Below, one piece after another: positions 8,061 through 14,543 of a DNA stretch of 39,407 nt. Where the stretch lies: IMG/VR virus record IMGVR_UViG_3300017995_000002, positions 1 through 39,407 of that record. One strand, 5' to 3'. The DNA is from a virus. The notes beneath the pieces were generated by a model. That model saw only the letters and a list, made by a program, of their open reading frames with translations, had not been told where the DNA came from and made no database searches. How positions within the stretch are numbered: position 1 is the first letter of the stretch; each line of letters starts with the position of its first letter. Position numbers and translations under genes: made by a program.

Positions 8061-8293
8061 CAGATACCCTTGAGCCCGTAACGGTCGCGAGCCGTCGCCG
8101 GCGCGCGCTCTCGCCACTTCTGAGGCAACGCTGGCTTGCCCTGCTGCTTTTTGCGCCAGTGCTCGGCTTGCTCGCTGATTTTGAGCTGCCGCCAGAGCAA
8201 AAGCGACATCCCGCGAAAATCGGGATCCACTTCGCTCATCGGCGTGTTCGGCGTGTTCGGCGGGTAGAGCTGGCTGAGCTGCGTCGGTATCAT
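8060..8293 (-). CDS. Small hypothetical protein (77 aa)
   Basis: MIPTQLSQLYPPNTPNTPMSEVDPDFRGMSLLLWRQLKISEQAEHW, ending basic. The ATG overlaps the stop of the zinc-finger glycosyltransferase-like gene. The C-terminal half is helical and Lys/Arg-rich (RKKQQGKPALPQKWRERAP). No recognised domain; likely an accessory of the same operon. Confidence 0.6.
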   Translation of the reverse strand: MIPTQLSQLYPPNTPNTPMSEVDPDFRGMSLLLWRQLKISEQAEHWRKKQQGKPALPQKWRERAPATARDRYGLKGI

Positions 8294-9120
8294 GCGAGCG
8301 GCTCGTAGCCCGGGAAGCCGGCGGCCTTGCGCTCTGCAAACAGCGTCTTGCTGCGCTCCCAGTCGCTCAGCTTCGGATCGTTGATGGCCTTTGCCCAGGC
8401 TGGCTCATTCTCGCGGTCGCCGCGGCTCGTGCGCGCCCAGTGCTGGTGATAGTGGATGAGGTCGCGCCGTTGCCACAGCACGCCCAGTTTACGCGCGACG
8501 CATTGCAGCTCTTCGTCGGCGAAGTTGTGGAAGTACGCCTCGTTCAAGGGACCACGTCCGCCGTTCGCTCGCCGGCAGAAGTCGCGGCCGAGCCAGGGCG
8601 AGCCACAGATGCGGTCGAGTAGTGCCGAGCGCCCAGAACCGCTACAGTCCTCGCAGTTGGTGTAGGTCGGGCCTTCCCTCAAGATGCGGTTATACCAGCC
8701 GCGGCCGCCACACGTGGTGCAAGATCCTTCGCCCCAGCGGTCGCCCGTCGGCTGCATCACGCCGAAGGTCTCAATCTCACATGGGCCACATCCGAAGTCG
8801 CACGGCTGCTTGAGGCAGCCGAAATGCTTGGTGCACTGCTGGGCGATTTCCTCGGCGTCGTGCGCCAGGTCAGGGACGTAGTCGTCGCCGCCGGTGACAA
8901 ACCACTGAGCCGCCGGATCCAGCTCCATGGCAATCTTGACCAGCAGGTTGACGCTGCGCGGCCAACCCAGGTAGGCGTCGACCCAGCAGATTTTATCGGC
9001 AATGGTGTCGCCGTCGGCTTCCTCCCGGGCGACGATGATTTTATAGCCCATCTGGCGCCATTTGCCGAGCGTGCCTTCCTCAGGCGTGCGCTTCGAGGGA
9101 ACACAATACCACACAGACAT
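8290..9120 (-). CDS. Glycosyltransferase-like protein with inserted DnaJ-type zinc module
   Basis: 276 aa. N-terminus MSVWYCVPSKRTPEEGTLGKWRQMGYK and the motif WFVTGGDDYVPD (residues 73-84) resemble phage-encoded GT-A-like proteins, as does the C-terminal half (CGSPWLGRDFCRRANGGRGPLNEAYFHNFADEELQCVARKLGV, then HYHQHW). Between TFGVMQPTGDRW and CGSPWLGRDF sit two CxxCxGxG-type motifs, CTTCGGRG (134-141) and CEDCSGSG (156-163), as in the DnaJ cysteine-rich domain. Upstream Cys residues (CLKQPCDFGCGPC) could add a site. The insertion is unusual for a glycosyltransferase. Coupled to neighbours by TAATG and ATGA overlaps. Confidence 0.75.
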   Translation of the reverse strand: MSVWYCVPSKRTPEEGTLGKWRQMGYKIIVAREEADGDTIADKICWVDAYLGWPRSVNLLVKIAMELDPAAQWFVTGGDDYVPDLAHDAEEIAQQCTKHFGCLKQPCDFGCGPCEIETFGVMQPTGDRWGEGSCTTCGGRGWYNRILREGPTYTNCEDCSGSGRSALLDRICGSPWLGRDFCRRANGGRGPLNEAYFHNFADEELQCVARKLGVLWQRRDLIHYHQHWARTSRGDRENEPAWAKAINDPKLSDWERSKTLFAERKAAGFPGYEPLA

Positions 9121-9866
9121 TATTCATACCCCAAGAGCAGCTCGAACAGCCCCGCGGTTTCAGGCGATAGCCGCGACCAGTCTTTGTTGCGCTGGCCGCG
9201 CATGTCGAACTCAACCGGGCCGGGCTTGCTCATATTTCCGTCGTGCCGCTCGGCTATCATCAGCGGCTCTTTCAGAAGGCAGGCTGTAGAAACGGCAACC
9301 TTGACGCCACACTGCTGATACCAGGCCGTGTCCTCACCGACCGACTTGTTAGGGAAGTGGTGCTGGGCCCAGAAGTCGCGCCAGTAGCAAAGCGACGTGC
9401 CTAGCGCGTAGCTGTTCGACTTGTAAAGCCACGCCGAACCGTCTTTACGATCGTAAAACGGCATCACACTGAAGCCGACGACCTCGCGCGGCTCTTCGAG
9501 CAGCCCGGCGGCCATCAACTGCGTGACCTGCACGTCCATACGATGCGGCGCGCTCCAGTCGTCGGAATCCCAGTGCATAAGGATGTGGGCGCCGTTGGCT
9601 AGCTCGCCGGCAAGGTTGCGAAGGCTGCCGATGGTGTCGGTCGAGCTGCGCACCACGTGCACAAAGATGACGTTGGCGTCGCGGACTTTGGCGAACATCG
9701 TCGGGTTGACCTTGAAAGGTTCGCGGCCGTTGTCAAGCACCAGCAGGGTTTTGTACTCGTAGGTCTGCGCCAGGAAACACTCGATGGCGCGCTCAGTGTA
9801 AGCCTGGCGGTCAGCAGTGAGCAGCGTCGCGCAGACCATCGGCGGCGTGTCGTTCGTCCACTTCAT
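9120..9866 (-). CDS. GT2-type glycosyltransferase
   Basis: 248 aa from MKWTNDTPPMVCATLLTADR; this ATG overlaps the MazG-like gene's stop, favouring it over an earlier in-frame codon. Classical family 2 features are the N-terminal strand and AIECFLAQTYEYKTLLVLDNG, and the DxD motif ILMHWDSDDWSAP (residues 100-103). VGEDTAWYQQCG is the likely catalytic-base region. First of the glycosyltransferases in the island. Donor and acceptor unknown. Confidence 0.85.
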   Translation of the reverse strand: MKWTNDTPPMVCATLLTADRQAYTERAIECFLAQTYEYKTLLVLDNGREPFKVNPTMFAKVRDANVIFVHVVRSSTDTIGSLRNLAGELANGAHILMHWDSDDWSAPHRMDVQVTQLMAAGLLEEPREVVGFSVMPFYDRKDGSAWLYKSNSYALGTSLCYWRDFWAQHHFPNKSVGEDTAWYQQCGVKVAVSTACLLKEPLMIAERHDGNMSKPGPVEFDMRGQRNKDWSRLSPETAGLFELLLGYE

Positions 9867-10210
9867 TCGTCGGCGTCCTTCCGGCCGCAAATATCCAGCA
9901 TAAACCGGACAGCCATGGCGCCGAGCTGCATGGCTTCTTTGCGCATGCGCGTCTCGCTGCGTTTCTTCGGCCGCTTCCACACTTCGAGCTTCAGCTCGTC
10001 GAACTCTTCGTATATGATGGCGAGGCCTTCGTGTGCTGACTTAAACCGGCCGTACTTGCGGACGGCGCGCGCCAGCTCTTTCTCCAGGTCGCGCAGCTCG
10101 CGGGCGTAAATCTTCGGCATTTGGATCAGTCCTTTCTGAGGCTCATAGCGGGCGTACTGCATGCGACGACGAACGTCGGCGAGAAGCGCGGTCGCTTGGA
10201 TAGCGCGCAT
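9863..10210 (-). CDS. MazG-like nucleotide pyrophosphohydrolase-family protein
   Basis: 115 aa from MRAIQATALLADV; the ATG at 10210 lies just downstream of a predicted promoter, so I prefer it to an in-frame start at 10270. The all-helical sequence contains KYGRFKSAHEGLAIIYEEFDELKLEVWKR and then MRKEAMQLGAMAVRFMLDIC. This is the ExxE ... ExxQ/E pattern of phage MazG-like proteins, which hydrolyse non-canonical or alarmone nucleotides. Metal ligands would be Glu residues in IIYEEFDE and Glu in RKEAMQ. First gene of the glycosyltransferase operon. Confidence 0.65.
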   Translation of the reverse strand: MRAIQATALLADVRRRMQYARYEPQKGLIQMPKIYARELRDLEKELARAVRKYGRFKSAHEGLAIIYEEFDELKLEVWKRPKKRSETRMRKEAMQLGAMAVRFMLDICGRKDADE

Positions 10211-10224
10211 AGTGGTGTGTTCGG

Positions 10225-10254
10225 ATTCTACACGAGGCCTGCGCACTTGTGCAA
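10225..10254 (-). promoter_or_regulatory. Predicted promoter A with palindromic/tandem operator
   Basis: Minus strand: -35 TTGCAC (10254-10249), 18-bp spacer, -10 TAGAAT (10230-10225) preceded by TG. The spacer begins AAGTGCGCAGG, shared with promoters C and D. It lies between the MazG-like gene (10210) and the plus-strand cassette. The predicted transcription start leaves a 5' leader of under 10 bases. Confidence 0.6.
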
Positions 10255-10334
10255 CTGCCTTTGGTACCATGACTGTGGGCTGGTTCGCGGGTTATGCCGC
10301 AGCGCTTAGACATGCTCGCAAGGGCCAGCCCATC

Positions 10335-10350
10335 AAATCGGGCTGATCTG
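10335..10350. repeat. 16-bp direct repeat, copy 1
   Basis: AAATCGGGCTGATCTG, identical to 10593-10608, which covers the last codons of TerL. The two copies flank the plus-strand gene, suggesting that the gene was inserted with duplication of the TerL 3' end or deleted/gained by recombination between copies. Confidence 0.85.
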
Positions 10351-10604
10351 TGAGCAGAGCGATAGCGCGTCTTTATGTCGACATGCAAGAGGGTTGCAGT
10401 CCAGAGGTCGGCCACTTTCTTGTGACCAAAGGAGCGCGCGGGTTCGGATCAGCTTACTTGATCCTGGCAGCACGAGAGTCGCGCCGGACTCCTCGACGCT
10501 TCTACTTGCGTTGTCAGCGTGGGTATACGCCTCAGGAAGCAATTGCTTCTGGCCAATGGTGGGAGTTGCGATGGTACAGCCGCAACCGCGCTAAATCGGG
10601 CTGA
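10350..10604 (+). CDS. Plus-strand small phage protein (moron-like)
   Basis: 84 aa, GTG start (VSRAIARLYVDMQEG), encoded against the genome's main direction and overlapping the 3' end of TerL by 14 bases. The central segment GSAYLILAARESRRTPRRFYLRCQR and the ending GQWWELRWYSRNR match a pattern I recall from small hypothetical phage proteins of Proteobacteria (xAYLVLxxRxVxRRxPxxY ... WxxxWYxR). No function is known to me. Because it is convergent with TerL and bounded by a 16-bp direct repeat, it looks like an independently acquired gene. An upstream plus-strand promoter is not clear. Confidence 0.55.
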   Translation: MSRAIARLYVDMQEGCSPEVGHFLVTKGARGFGSAYLILAARESRRTPRRFYLRCQRGYTPQEAIASGQWWELRWYSRNRAKSG

Positions 10605-12060
10605 TCTGAATCAGGCCGCCCATCGTGTAGGTCTGCTCCCGCGGCACGATGTGACAGAAGGCCAGGATTTCGGCTTCCGCTCTGTCGGGTGAACTAACTC
10701 CACGTTTCCGCGCGTCTTCCTTGGGCTCGACCTCGATGAGCCCGCGGCTGGTCTCGTGGTACATCACGCCTGAGAGCTGCGCCTCGGTCTCTTCGTCGAG
10801 GGTGTCGGCCACGTGGCAGACGTAATCTGCTTTGTACATATCGCGCAGCCGGAAGTAGGCCTCGGCTTTGGCGTTCTTGAACTGCTCAGGGTCGAGCGGC
10901 ACGCGGCCGCCATTGAAGCCGAAGACCTCGAAGCCCAGGTCCGCCAGGTGCAGCGCGAAGTTGTAGCCGATACCGACGATGTCAACGACAACCGGGCCGA
11001 GCCGGTAGGGCTGGTTTCGCTTGAGGTCGTTCAGCCACTTGGCGACGGCGCCGCGCGGGTCAGCTTCCGACCAGGCGCCGCGGGCCACTATGATGCCGTT
11101 CACCCGCCCGCACGCGGTCGTTTCGTCGTCGCCCGGGCCGGCCACGTCGATGCCGACTTGGATCCATGAGCCCGTTTCTCGCGCCCTAGTCAGCTCGCGG
11201 TCGGTCGGTTCACGCCTGGCGCGCTCAATCCATTCGAGGCTGAAGACGGCGTACTCCGACTGGCTCGGGAACTCGCCCAGCACGCGGCTGATGTAGCGCG
11301 GATTGTTCGGTCCCCATCGGATGAACTTGTCGAGCACCCACCAGCGGGTGACCAGGTACGGCACGGGCGCGTATTCGAGCTGGTCTGCCGGCAGCGCCTG
11401 CAGCTGCTCGATGGTGAACGGCCGGCCGGTGTCCGGGTTAAGCAAGTTCGGCGTGTCAAAGGCTGAAATGGTGATGCAATTGGTCGCCGCTCGGCCGCGG
11501 GTGAAGTCCTCGAAAAACGGGCCGCTCGGCACGGTCGGGTTTCCGAGCTTGATCTGCCGCACGCGGCCGGCTGACCGGATGCCCTCGACCGCGTCCCAAA
11601 CGTCGGCGCCGATACCGGGCGACTCGTCGGTGATGATAAGCACGTCCTTGCCGTGGAAGCCTTGGGCGTTGACGCCTTTGGACGCGCTGAAGCCCAGGCC
11701 GTAACGCTCTTCGTTGATGCGCAGGCCGGTCGTCGAACACTCAGGTAAACGCAATAGAGAGCGTTGCCTGGCTAGCTCGATTTCCTCCCACATCAGTTTG
11801 ACCTGGCGCAGTGTCGGCGCGATGGTAAGCACCTTGCCGCTTTCATACCTGGCCAGGTGGTGAAGGACGCAGCCGGAAACGGCGTAGGTCTTCCCTGAGC
11901 CGTGGCAGCCCTTCACCGCGGTCGATCGGCTGGCGGCTGCCGCGATAGCTATTTGCTCTTGGCGAGCCCACAGCGACCGCCGCAGAATGGCCTGCTGGAA
12001 TCCTACGGGCTCGCGGCTGTAGGTCTCGAGTTGTTCTCGACTATACGCTGGAGCTGCCAT
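10591..12060 (-). CDS. terL: Terminase large subunit
   Basis: 489 aa. The ATPase/nuclease motor packages DNA into the prohead. Walker A is GCHGSGKT (residues 51-58), Walker B VLIITDE (140-146) with the catalytic Glu at its end. An RNase H-like nuclease follows, with acidic motifs in VGIDVAGPGDDET and VVVDIVGIGYN and the late AEAYFRLRD motif. Length is normal for the family. It overlaps TerS by 20 bases. The last codons are duplicated 258 bp downstream (10335-10350), where a plus-strand gene intervenes before the next minus-strand gene. Confidence 0.95.
   Translation of the reverse strand: MAAPAYSREQLETYSREPVGFQQAILRRSLWARQEQIAIAAAASRSTAVKGCHGSGKTYAVSGCVLHHLARYESGKVLTIAPTLRQVKLMWEEIELARQRSLLRLPECSTTGLRINEERYGLGFSASKGVNAQGFHGKDVLIITDESPGIGADVWDAVEGIRSAGRVRQIKLGNPTVPSGPFFEDFTRGRAATNCITISAFDTPNLLNPDTGRPFTIEQLQALPADQLEYAPVPYLVTRWWVLDKFIRWGPNNPRYISRVLGEFPSQSEYAVFSLEWIERARREPTDRELTRARETGSWIQVGIDVAGPGDDETTACGRVNGIIVARGAWSEADPRGAVAKWLNDLKRNQPYRLGPVVVDIVGIGYNFALHLADLGFEVFGFNGGRVPLDPEQFKNAKAEAYFRLRDMYKADYVCHVADTLDEETEAQLSGVMYHETSRGLIEVEPKEDARKRGVSSPDRAEAEILAFCHIVPREQTYTMGGLIQISPI
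10593..10608. repeat. 16-bp direct repeat, copy 2 (within TerL 3' end)
   Basis: AAATCGGGCTGATCTG on the plus strand; on the minus strand it encodes the TerL C-terminal residues QISPI and reaches into its stop codon. Exact match to 10335-10350, 258 bp away. Confidence 0.85.
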
Positions 12061-12499
12061 TGCTGGCCAGCGCCCTGCCGATCGCGTCCCAGGCTTCGAG
12101 CGGTATCAGCTGCGCGCCATCCTTGCCGGTGTGCTCGATCGTCTGATGCTCCCGGTAGATACGGGGGTCGAGAGCCTTCAGCTTGAACATGAGCAGCACG
12201 TCCGAGTACCTGAGGTGATGGCCCACCACTTTGCCATCGTGATAAACAGCTTCTTCCGTGCCATGCACGGCGCGCCGCACTACTTCATCTTCAAGAACCA
12301 TCTGGGCGACGGCTTTTGCTTTCTCGAACTCAGCGGCATAGTCGGGGTCGGTCTTGAGCCATTCCCAATGGTTCCAGCGGTTAATGCCAGCGGCCTCGGC
12401 CGATAGGCCGATGTGCGCCGTCCTCTCGAAGGCAGCCAGGAAAGCACCCTGGTGCATCTTTTTTCGCTGTTGGGTTTCGTTGGGTTCTTCGTCACTCAT
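12041..12499 (-). CDS. terS: Terminase small subunit
   Basis: 152 aa (MSDEEPNETQQRKKMHQGAFLAAFERTAHIGLSAEAAGI). An N-terminal helix-turn-helix (residues 20-50, AFLAAFERTAHIGLSAEAAGINRWNHWEW) is the expected DNA-recognition domain. An oligomerisation helix (AEFEKAKAVAQMVLEDEVVRRAVHGTEE) and a conserved LRYSDVLLMFKLKALDPRIYRE segment follow, typical of phage TerS proteins with this fold. Directly upstream of and overlapping TerL; its start overlaps the GIY-YIG gene stop as ATGA. Confidence 0.9.
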   Translation of the reverse strand: MSDEEPNETQQRKKMHQGAFLAAFERTAHIGLSAEAAGINRWNHWEWLKTDPDYAAEFEKAKAVAQMVLEDEVVRRAVHGTEEAVYHDGKVVGHHLRYSDVLLMFKLKALDPRIYREHQTIEHTGKDGAQLIPLEAWDAIGRALASNGSSSV

Positions 12500-12816
12500 G
12501 CTGCGACAATCGACGCCTCCACATCGGCTGGAATTTCCTCACCGAACCATCTGAGCAATCCCCAGACCTGGTCCTCAGGAAGGTCGAACCACTCCCCCCG
12601 AACACGCCATCTTCTGAGAGAGCGCTTGAGGCGAGTCTCGGTCTCTCGGGTCGCTGGTTTGAGAGCAATCACGCGCACCTGAAAAGGCAAGTGGTTCTGA
12701 ATGTCGCTCACCCGACGCGGAAAGTTGCCGCTGAAGCCGACCTTGAAAAGATCGAAGCGTTGTACCCACAGCAGATAAACGAGAGGTTGTGGTTTAAGGT
12801 AATCTTCAGGTTGCAT
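12496..12816 (-). CDS. GIY-YIG / T5orf172-type nuclease-like protein
   Basis: 106 aa. LVYLLWVQRFDLFKVGFSGNFPRRVSDIQ is the GIY-YIG-like core: first strand VYLLW (13-17), second motif FKVGFSGN (24-31), conserved Arg 34/35. It is followed by a Glu-containing helix (ETETRLKRSLRR, Glu58/Glu60) and GEWFDL, as in the T5orf172 / MUG113 subgroup. These enzymes nick or cut DNA with the GIY Tyr and downstream Arg/Glu. The gene precedes TerS with a 4-base overlap, so a role near packaging or branched DNA is possible. Promoter B lies immediately upstream. Confidence 0.75.
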   Translation of the reverse strand: MQPEDYLKPQPLVYLLWVQRFDLFKVGFSGNFPRRVSDIQNHLPFQVRVIALKPATRETETRLKRSLRRWRVRGEWFDLPEDQVWGLLRWFGEEIPADVEASIVAA

Positions 12817-12831
12817 GGTGGTGTAACTGGA

Positions 12832-12861
12832 AGTCTACAACCGACTTGGGCAGGTGCGCAA
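12832..12861 (-). promoter_or_regulatory. Predicted promoter B (GIY-YIG/terminase unit)
   Basis: Minus strand: -35 TTGCGC (12861-12856), 18-bp spacer, -10 TAGACT (12837-12832) preceded by TG; the same TGTAGACT occurs in promoter D. The flank after -35 (ACCTGCCCAAG) is the most diverged of the four copies. The ATG at 12816 is 16 bases below the -10 box. Confidence 0.55.
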
Positions 12862-12864
12862 GTC

Positions 12865-13188
12865 CTAGCCTATGTCGCCGACGCGCGTCGCGAGAGCCTG
12901 CATCTGGTCGTGCAGGCCTTCTAGGCGTGTCGTGTTGGCCTCGTGCATCGCTTCAGCCTCTTTCCGTGGCAGGAAACCGTTTGCCATGGTTGCCATGATC
13001 TGCAGGTGTAAGTCGGCCTGCTCTTTAATTAGCTCGGCGCGAAGGTTGGCGACCTGCAACTGGATGCCCGCCAGGTCCTTCTCGAAGGCGACCTTGAGCT
13101 GGTTCATGCCGCTACGCAGGCTCAGGTTTAAGACCACCATCGCGACTGCGGCCAGCGCCGTGATTATCTCGAACATCGAGAACGTCAT
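12865..13188 (-). CDS. Membrane-anchored coiled-coil protein
   Basis: 107 aa from MTFSMFEIITALAAVAMVVLNLSL; the ATG at 13188 is preferred because sequence before it is low-complexity and hairpin-rich. One N-terminal transmembrane helix (about 5-24) is followed by a long amphipathic coiled coil (MNQLKVAFEKDLAGIQLQVANLRAELIKEQADLHLQIMATM and TRLEGLHDQMQALATRVGDIG). The layout resembles small phage membrane proteins of unknown role (spanin-like i-spanin or replication anchors). It sits next to the candidate origin, so a membrane-tethering role for replication is possible but unproven. Confidence 0.65.
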   Translation of the reverse strand: MTFSMFEIITALAAVAMVVLNLSLRSGMNQLKVAFEKDLAGIQLQVANLRAELIKEQADLHLQIMATMANGFLPRKEAEAMHEANTTRLEGLHDQMQALATRVGDIG

Positions 13189-13213
13189 AGCCTGGGAAAA
13201 CTGTAGCACACTA

Positions 13214-13243
13214 CCCCCAAACGAGGGGGACGCCGGAAGGCGT
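13214..13243 (-). other. Two adjacent hairpins in the leader of the 12865-13188 gene
   Basis: CCCCC (13214-13218) pairs with GGGGG (13225-13229), and ACGCC (13230-13234) with GGCGT (13239-13243), giving two back-to-back short stems. There is no T-run, so not an intrinsic terminator. It could be structured 5' leader RNA or a protein site; low confidence. Confidence 0.35.
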
Positions 13244-13289
13244 TCGGGTGTTTCAGGATCCACGCAAACCGGATAAGACTTTCTGCTGC

Positions 13290-13491
13290 TGCTATTTACA
13301 CCCTAAGAACAGTATTAGTAGGTACTGTGGAAAACTCGGCTTTTTGAGCGCAAACCCGCTGCTGTCAGTGGTTTAAGCTGTGAGGATTTCTGTGAACGAG
13401 CAGTGGAAAAGCGGCCGTTTTTTCCACAGTTCAGGCGCGGCGGCTGTTTTTTCCACAGCCGTCCACAGCTTTTGCACTGGCTTTTTCCACA
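13290..13491. other. Candidate replication origin with DnaA-box-like repeats
   Basis: Exact TTTTCCACA (fits DnaA-box consensus TTWTNCACA) occurs at 13420-13428, 13449-13457 and 13483-13491 on plus, and at 13326-13334 on minus; 13402-13410 differs by one base. A locally AT-rich stretch (about 13290-13335, including TATTTACACCCTAAGAACAG) flanks them. The right-hand boxes overlap the 3' end of the 13431-13709 gene. Clustering of five boxes in about 165 bp is unlikely by chance in GC-rich DNA. No phage initiator, helicase or polymerase is visible elsewhere. Confidence 0.5.
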
Positions 13492-13709
13492 GCTGGCGGC
13501 TTCCGGCGCCTGTTTGGCTTGAAAAATAAGACAGTTGGCTCAGGTTCGACCTGTTCAAATCCTGTGAATTTCTCGACCAGGCGAGCGATCGCGGCCGGCT
13601 TCTGGCTCGTCGGCAGCAGGGTAACTTCCTTGTGCTCGCACGCCCCGTCATCGCCGCAGATGAAGCAACACCGCGGCCGTAGCTGTCTGACCGTTTGCCG
13701 GCGTCTCAC
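13431..13709 (-). CDS. Small Cys-containing protein
   Basis: 92 aa, GTG start at 13709 overlapping the upstream TGA (GTGA). CCFICGDDGACEHK holds Cys pairs and a His that could bind zinc, followed by PTSQKPAAIARLVEKFTGFEQVEPEPTVLFFKPNRRRK. The C-terminal KASAKAVDGCGKN is encoded by DnaA-box-like repeats, so this end may be constrained by DNA function rather than protein. Family unknown. Confidence 0.55.
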   Translation of the reverse strand: MRRRQTVRQLRPRCCFICGDDGACEHKEVTLLPTSQKPAAIARLVEKFTGFEQVEPEPTVLFFKPNRRRKPPAVEKASAKAVDGCGKNSRRA

Positions 13710-13900
13710 CGCTCGCCTTTGGCCAGCGCGACGTCCTCGCGTCCGGCTTGCCAAAACTCGCGCTTGAGCTGCTCGACCTCGGCTGGCGTGAGCTGGCCCA
13801 TGGTAAGCCGGCGCCTGAGCTGCATCCACAGCGCCCGCCGACGCCGATCAAATGACAGGTAGCGCATCAGCGCCGCGCGCTGCTCGAGTGGGTATCTCAT
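13706..13900 (-). CDS. Small basic helical protein
   Basis: 64 aa from MRYPLEQRAALMRYLSFDRRRR; the ATG overlaps the VRR-NUC stop (ATGA). Highly helical and charged (WMQLRRRLTMGQLTPAEVEQLKREFWQAGRED). The basic first half suggests nucleic-acid binding. No family recognised. Coupled to the VRR-NUC-like gene upstream and a GTG-start gene downstream. Confidence 0.6.
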   Translation of the reverse strand: MRYPLEQRAALMRYLSFDRRRRALWMQLRRRLTMGQLTPAEVEQLKREFWQAGREDVALAKGER

Positions 13901-14286
13901 CGGCGTCGCTGCAGGCCGCTGGCCGCATACCAGGCTTTGAAGGCCTCGAAGGTCGCCTCGAAGTCGACGCCAGCGAGCAACACCAGAGCGCCGCGGGCGC
14001 GTTCGGCCAGAATCCAGTCGAGCTGGTTGGCCTGGGCTTTGGTGGCCACTTTCCGCCCGGGCCACATCCGCTTCCATTCGATCCAAAGCACTTGGGCTAA
14101 TCCGCCACAGGTTTGGGTGGGCCAGTAGCGGATGTACAGCCGGTCTGCCATCCCTTTTTCGCCGAAGCCTTTACCCCACTCGCGCCGGCTGACTGGGTCG
14201 GTCTTGAGCGTCCGCCAGCCGTCCCAGGCCAAGAAGTCCGAGCAGGTGCGCTCCAGGTCCTTTTCGAGTTGTGCCGGCCCCCTCAC
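13897..14286 (-). CDS. VRR-NUC-like (PD-(D/E)xK) nuclease
   Basis: 129 aa, GTG start. Features of the VRR-NUC fold: early Glu (QLEKDLE), G-x-x-D (GEKGMADRLYIRYW, Asp48), the catalytic pair WIEWK (Glu70, Lys72) and a following Gln helix (KAQANQLDWILAERARGALVLLAG, Gln84). Such enzymes cleave branched or structured DNA and act as Holliday-junction resolvases in phage recombination/packaging. It sits in the early region next to the SSB-like and Gp157-like genes. Assigned from motif pattern; identity within the superfamily is uncertain. Confidence 0.7.
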   Translation of the reverse strand: MRGPAQLEKDLERTCSDFLAWDGWRTLKTDPVSRREWGKGFGEKGMADRLYIRYWPTQTCGGLAQVLWIEWKRMWPGRKVATKAQANQLDWILAERARGALVLLAGVDFEATFEAFKAWYAASGLQRRR

Positions 14287-14543
14287 ATTACGCCCTCGTC
14301 AAAACGGTTTGCCTGTTCTCGCAGCAGCTTGATGATGTCTTTCCGGTCAGCGCCGTTTGAAATGTAATTGCATCGACCTTCTTTTTCTCCAAACGGGAAG
14401 ACCAGCAAGACGAAGCCGGTAGAACGGTCAGCGCCGCGGGTGTCGCCATTAAAGAGCTGATCCAGAGCGCGCGCGACCTTGTTCATTTTCTCTATGTGCT
14501 CTGGCTCGATGGGGCCGCTGCCGAGCCTGTTCTGGTCAGCCAT
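14283..14543 (-). CDS. Conserved hypothetical phage protein (86 aa)
   Basis: MADQNRLGSGPIEPEHIEKMNKVARALDQLFNG followed by TGFVLLVFPFGEKEGRCNYISNGADRKDIIKLLREQANRFDEG. The FVLLVFPFGxxEGRCNYISNGADR block recurs, as I remember it, in many phages and prophages of Proteobacteria as an uncharacterised protein. It overlaps the VRR-NUC gene by four bases. No catalytic residues obvious. Confidence 0.75.
   Translation of the reverse strand: MADQNRLGSGPIEPEHIEKMNKVARALDQLFNGDTRGADRSTGFVLLVFPFGEKEGRCNYISNGADRKDIIKLLREQANRFDEGVM

Noticed and set aside
10269-10346. 25-codon plus-strand frame (MTVGWFAGYAAALRHARKG) before the 84-aa gene
   Set aside because: Too short and no ribosome site; it ends at the 16-bp repeat and may be a leader peptide, but I cannot support it.
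10333-10542. Minus-strand frame ending in SQISPI, like the TerL end
   Set aside because: This ending comes from the 16-bp duplicated repeat; the rest looks like antisense to the plus-strand gene, not a duplicated terminase.
13373-13651. Alternative 92-codon minus-strand frame with LWKK repeats
   Set aside because: Repeats are produced by DnaA-box-like DNA repeats read in another frame; the GTG-start gene at 13709 fits operon spacing better.
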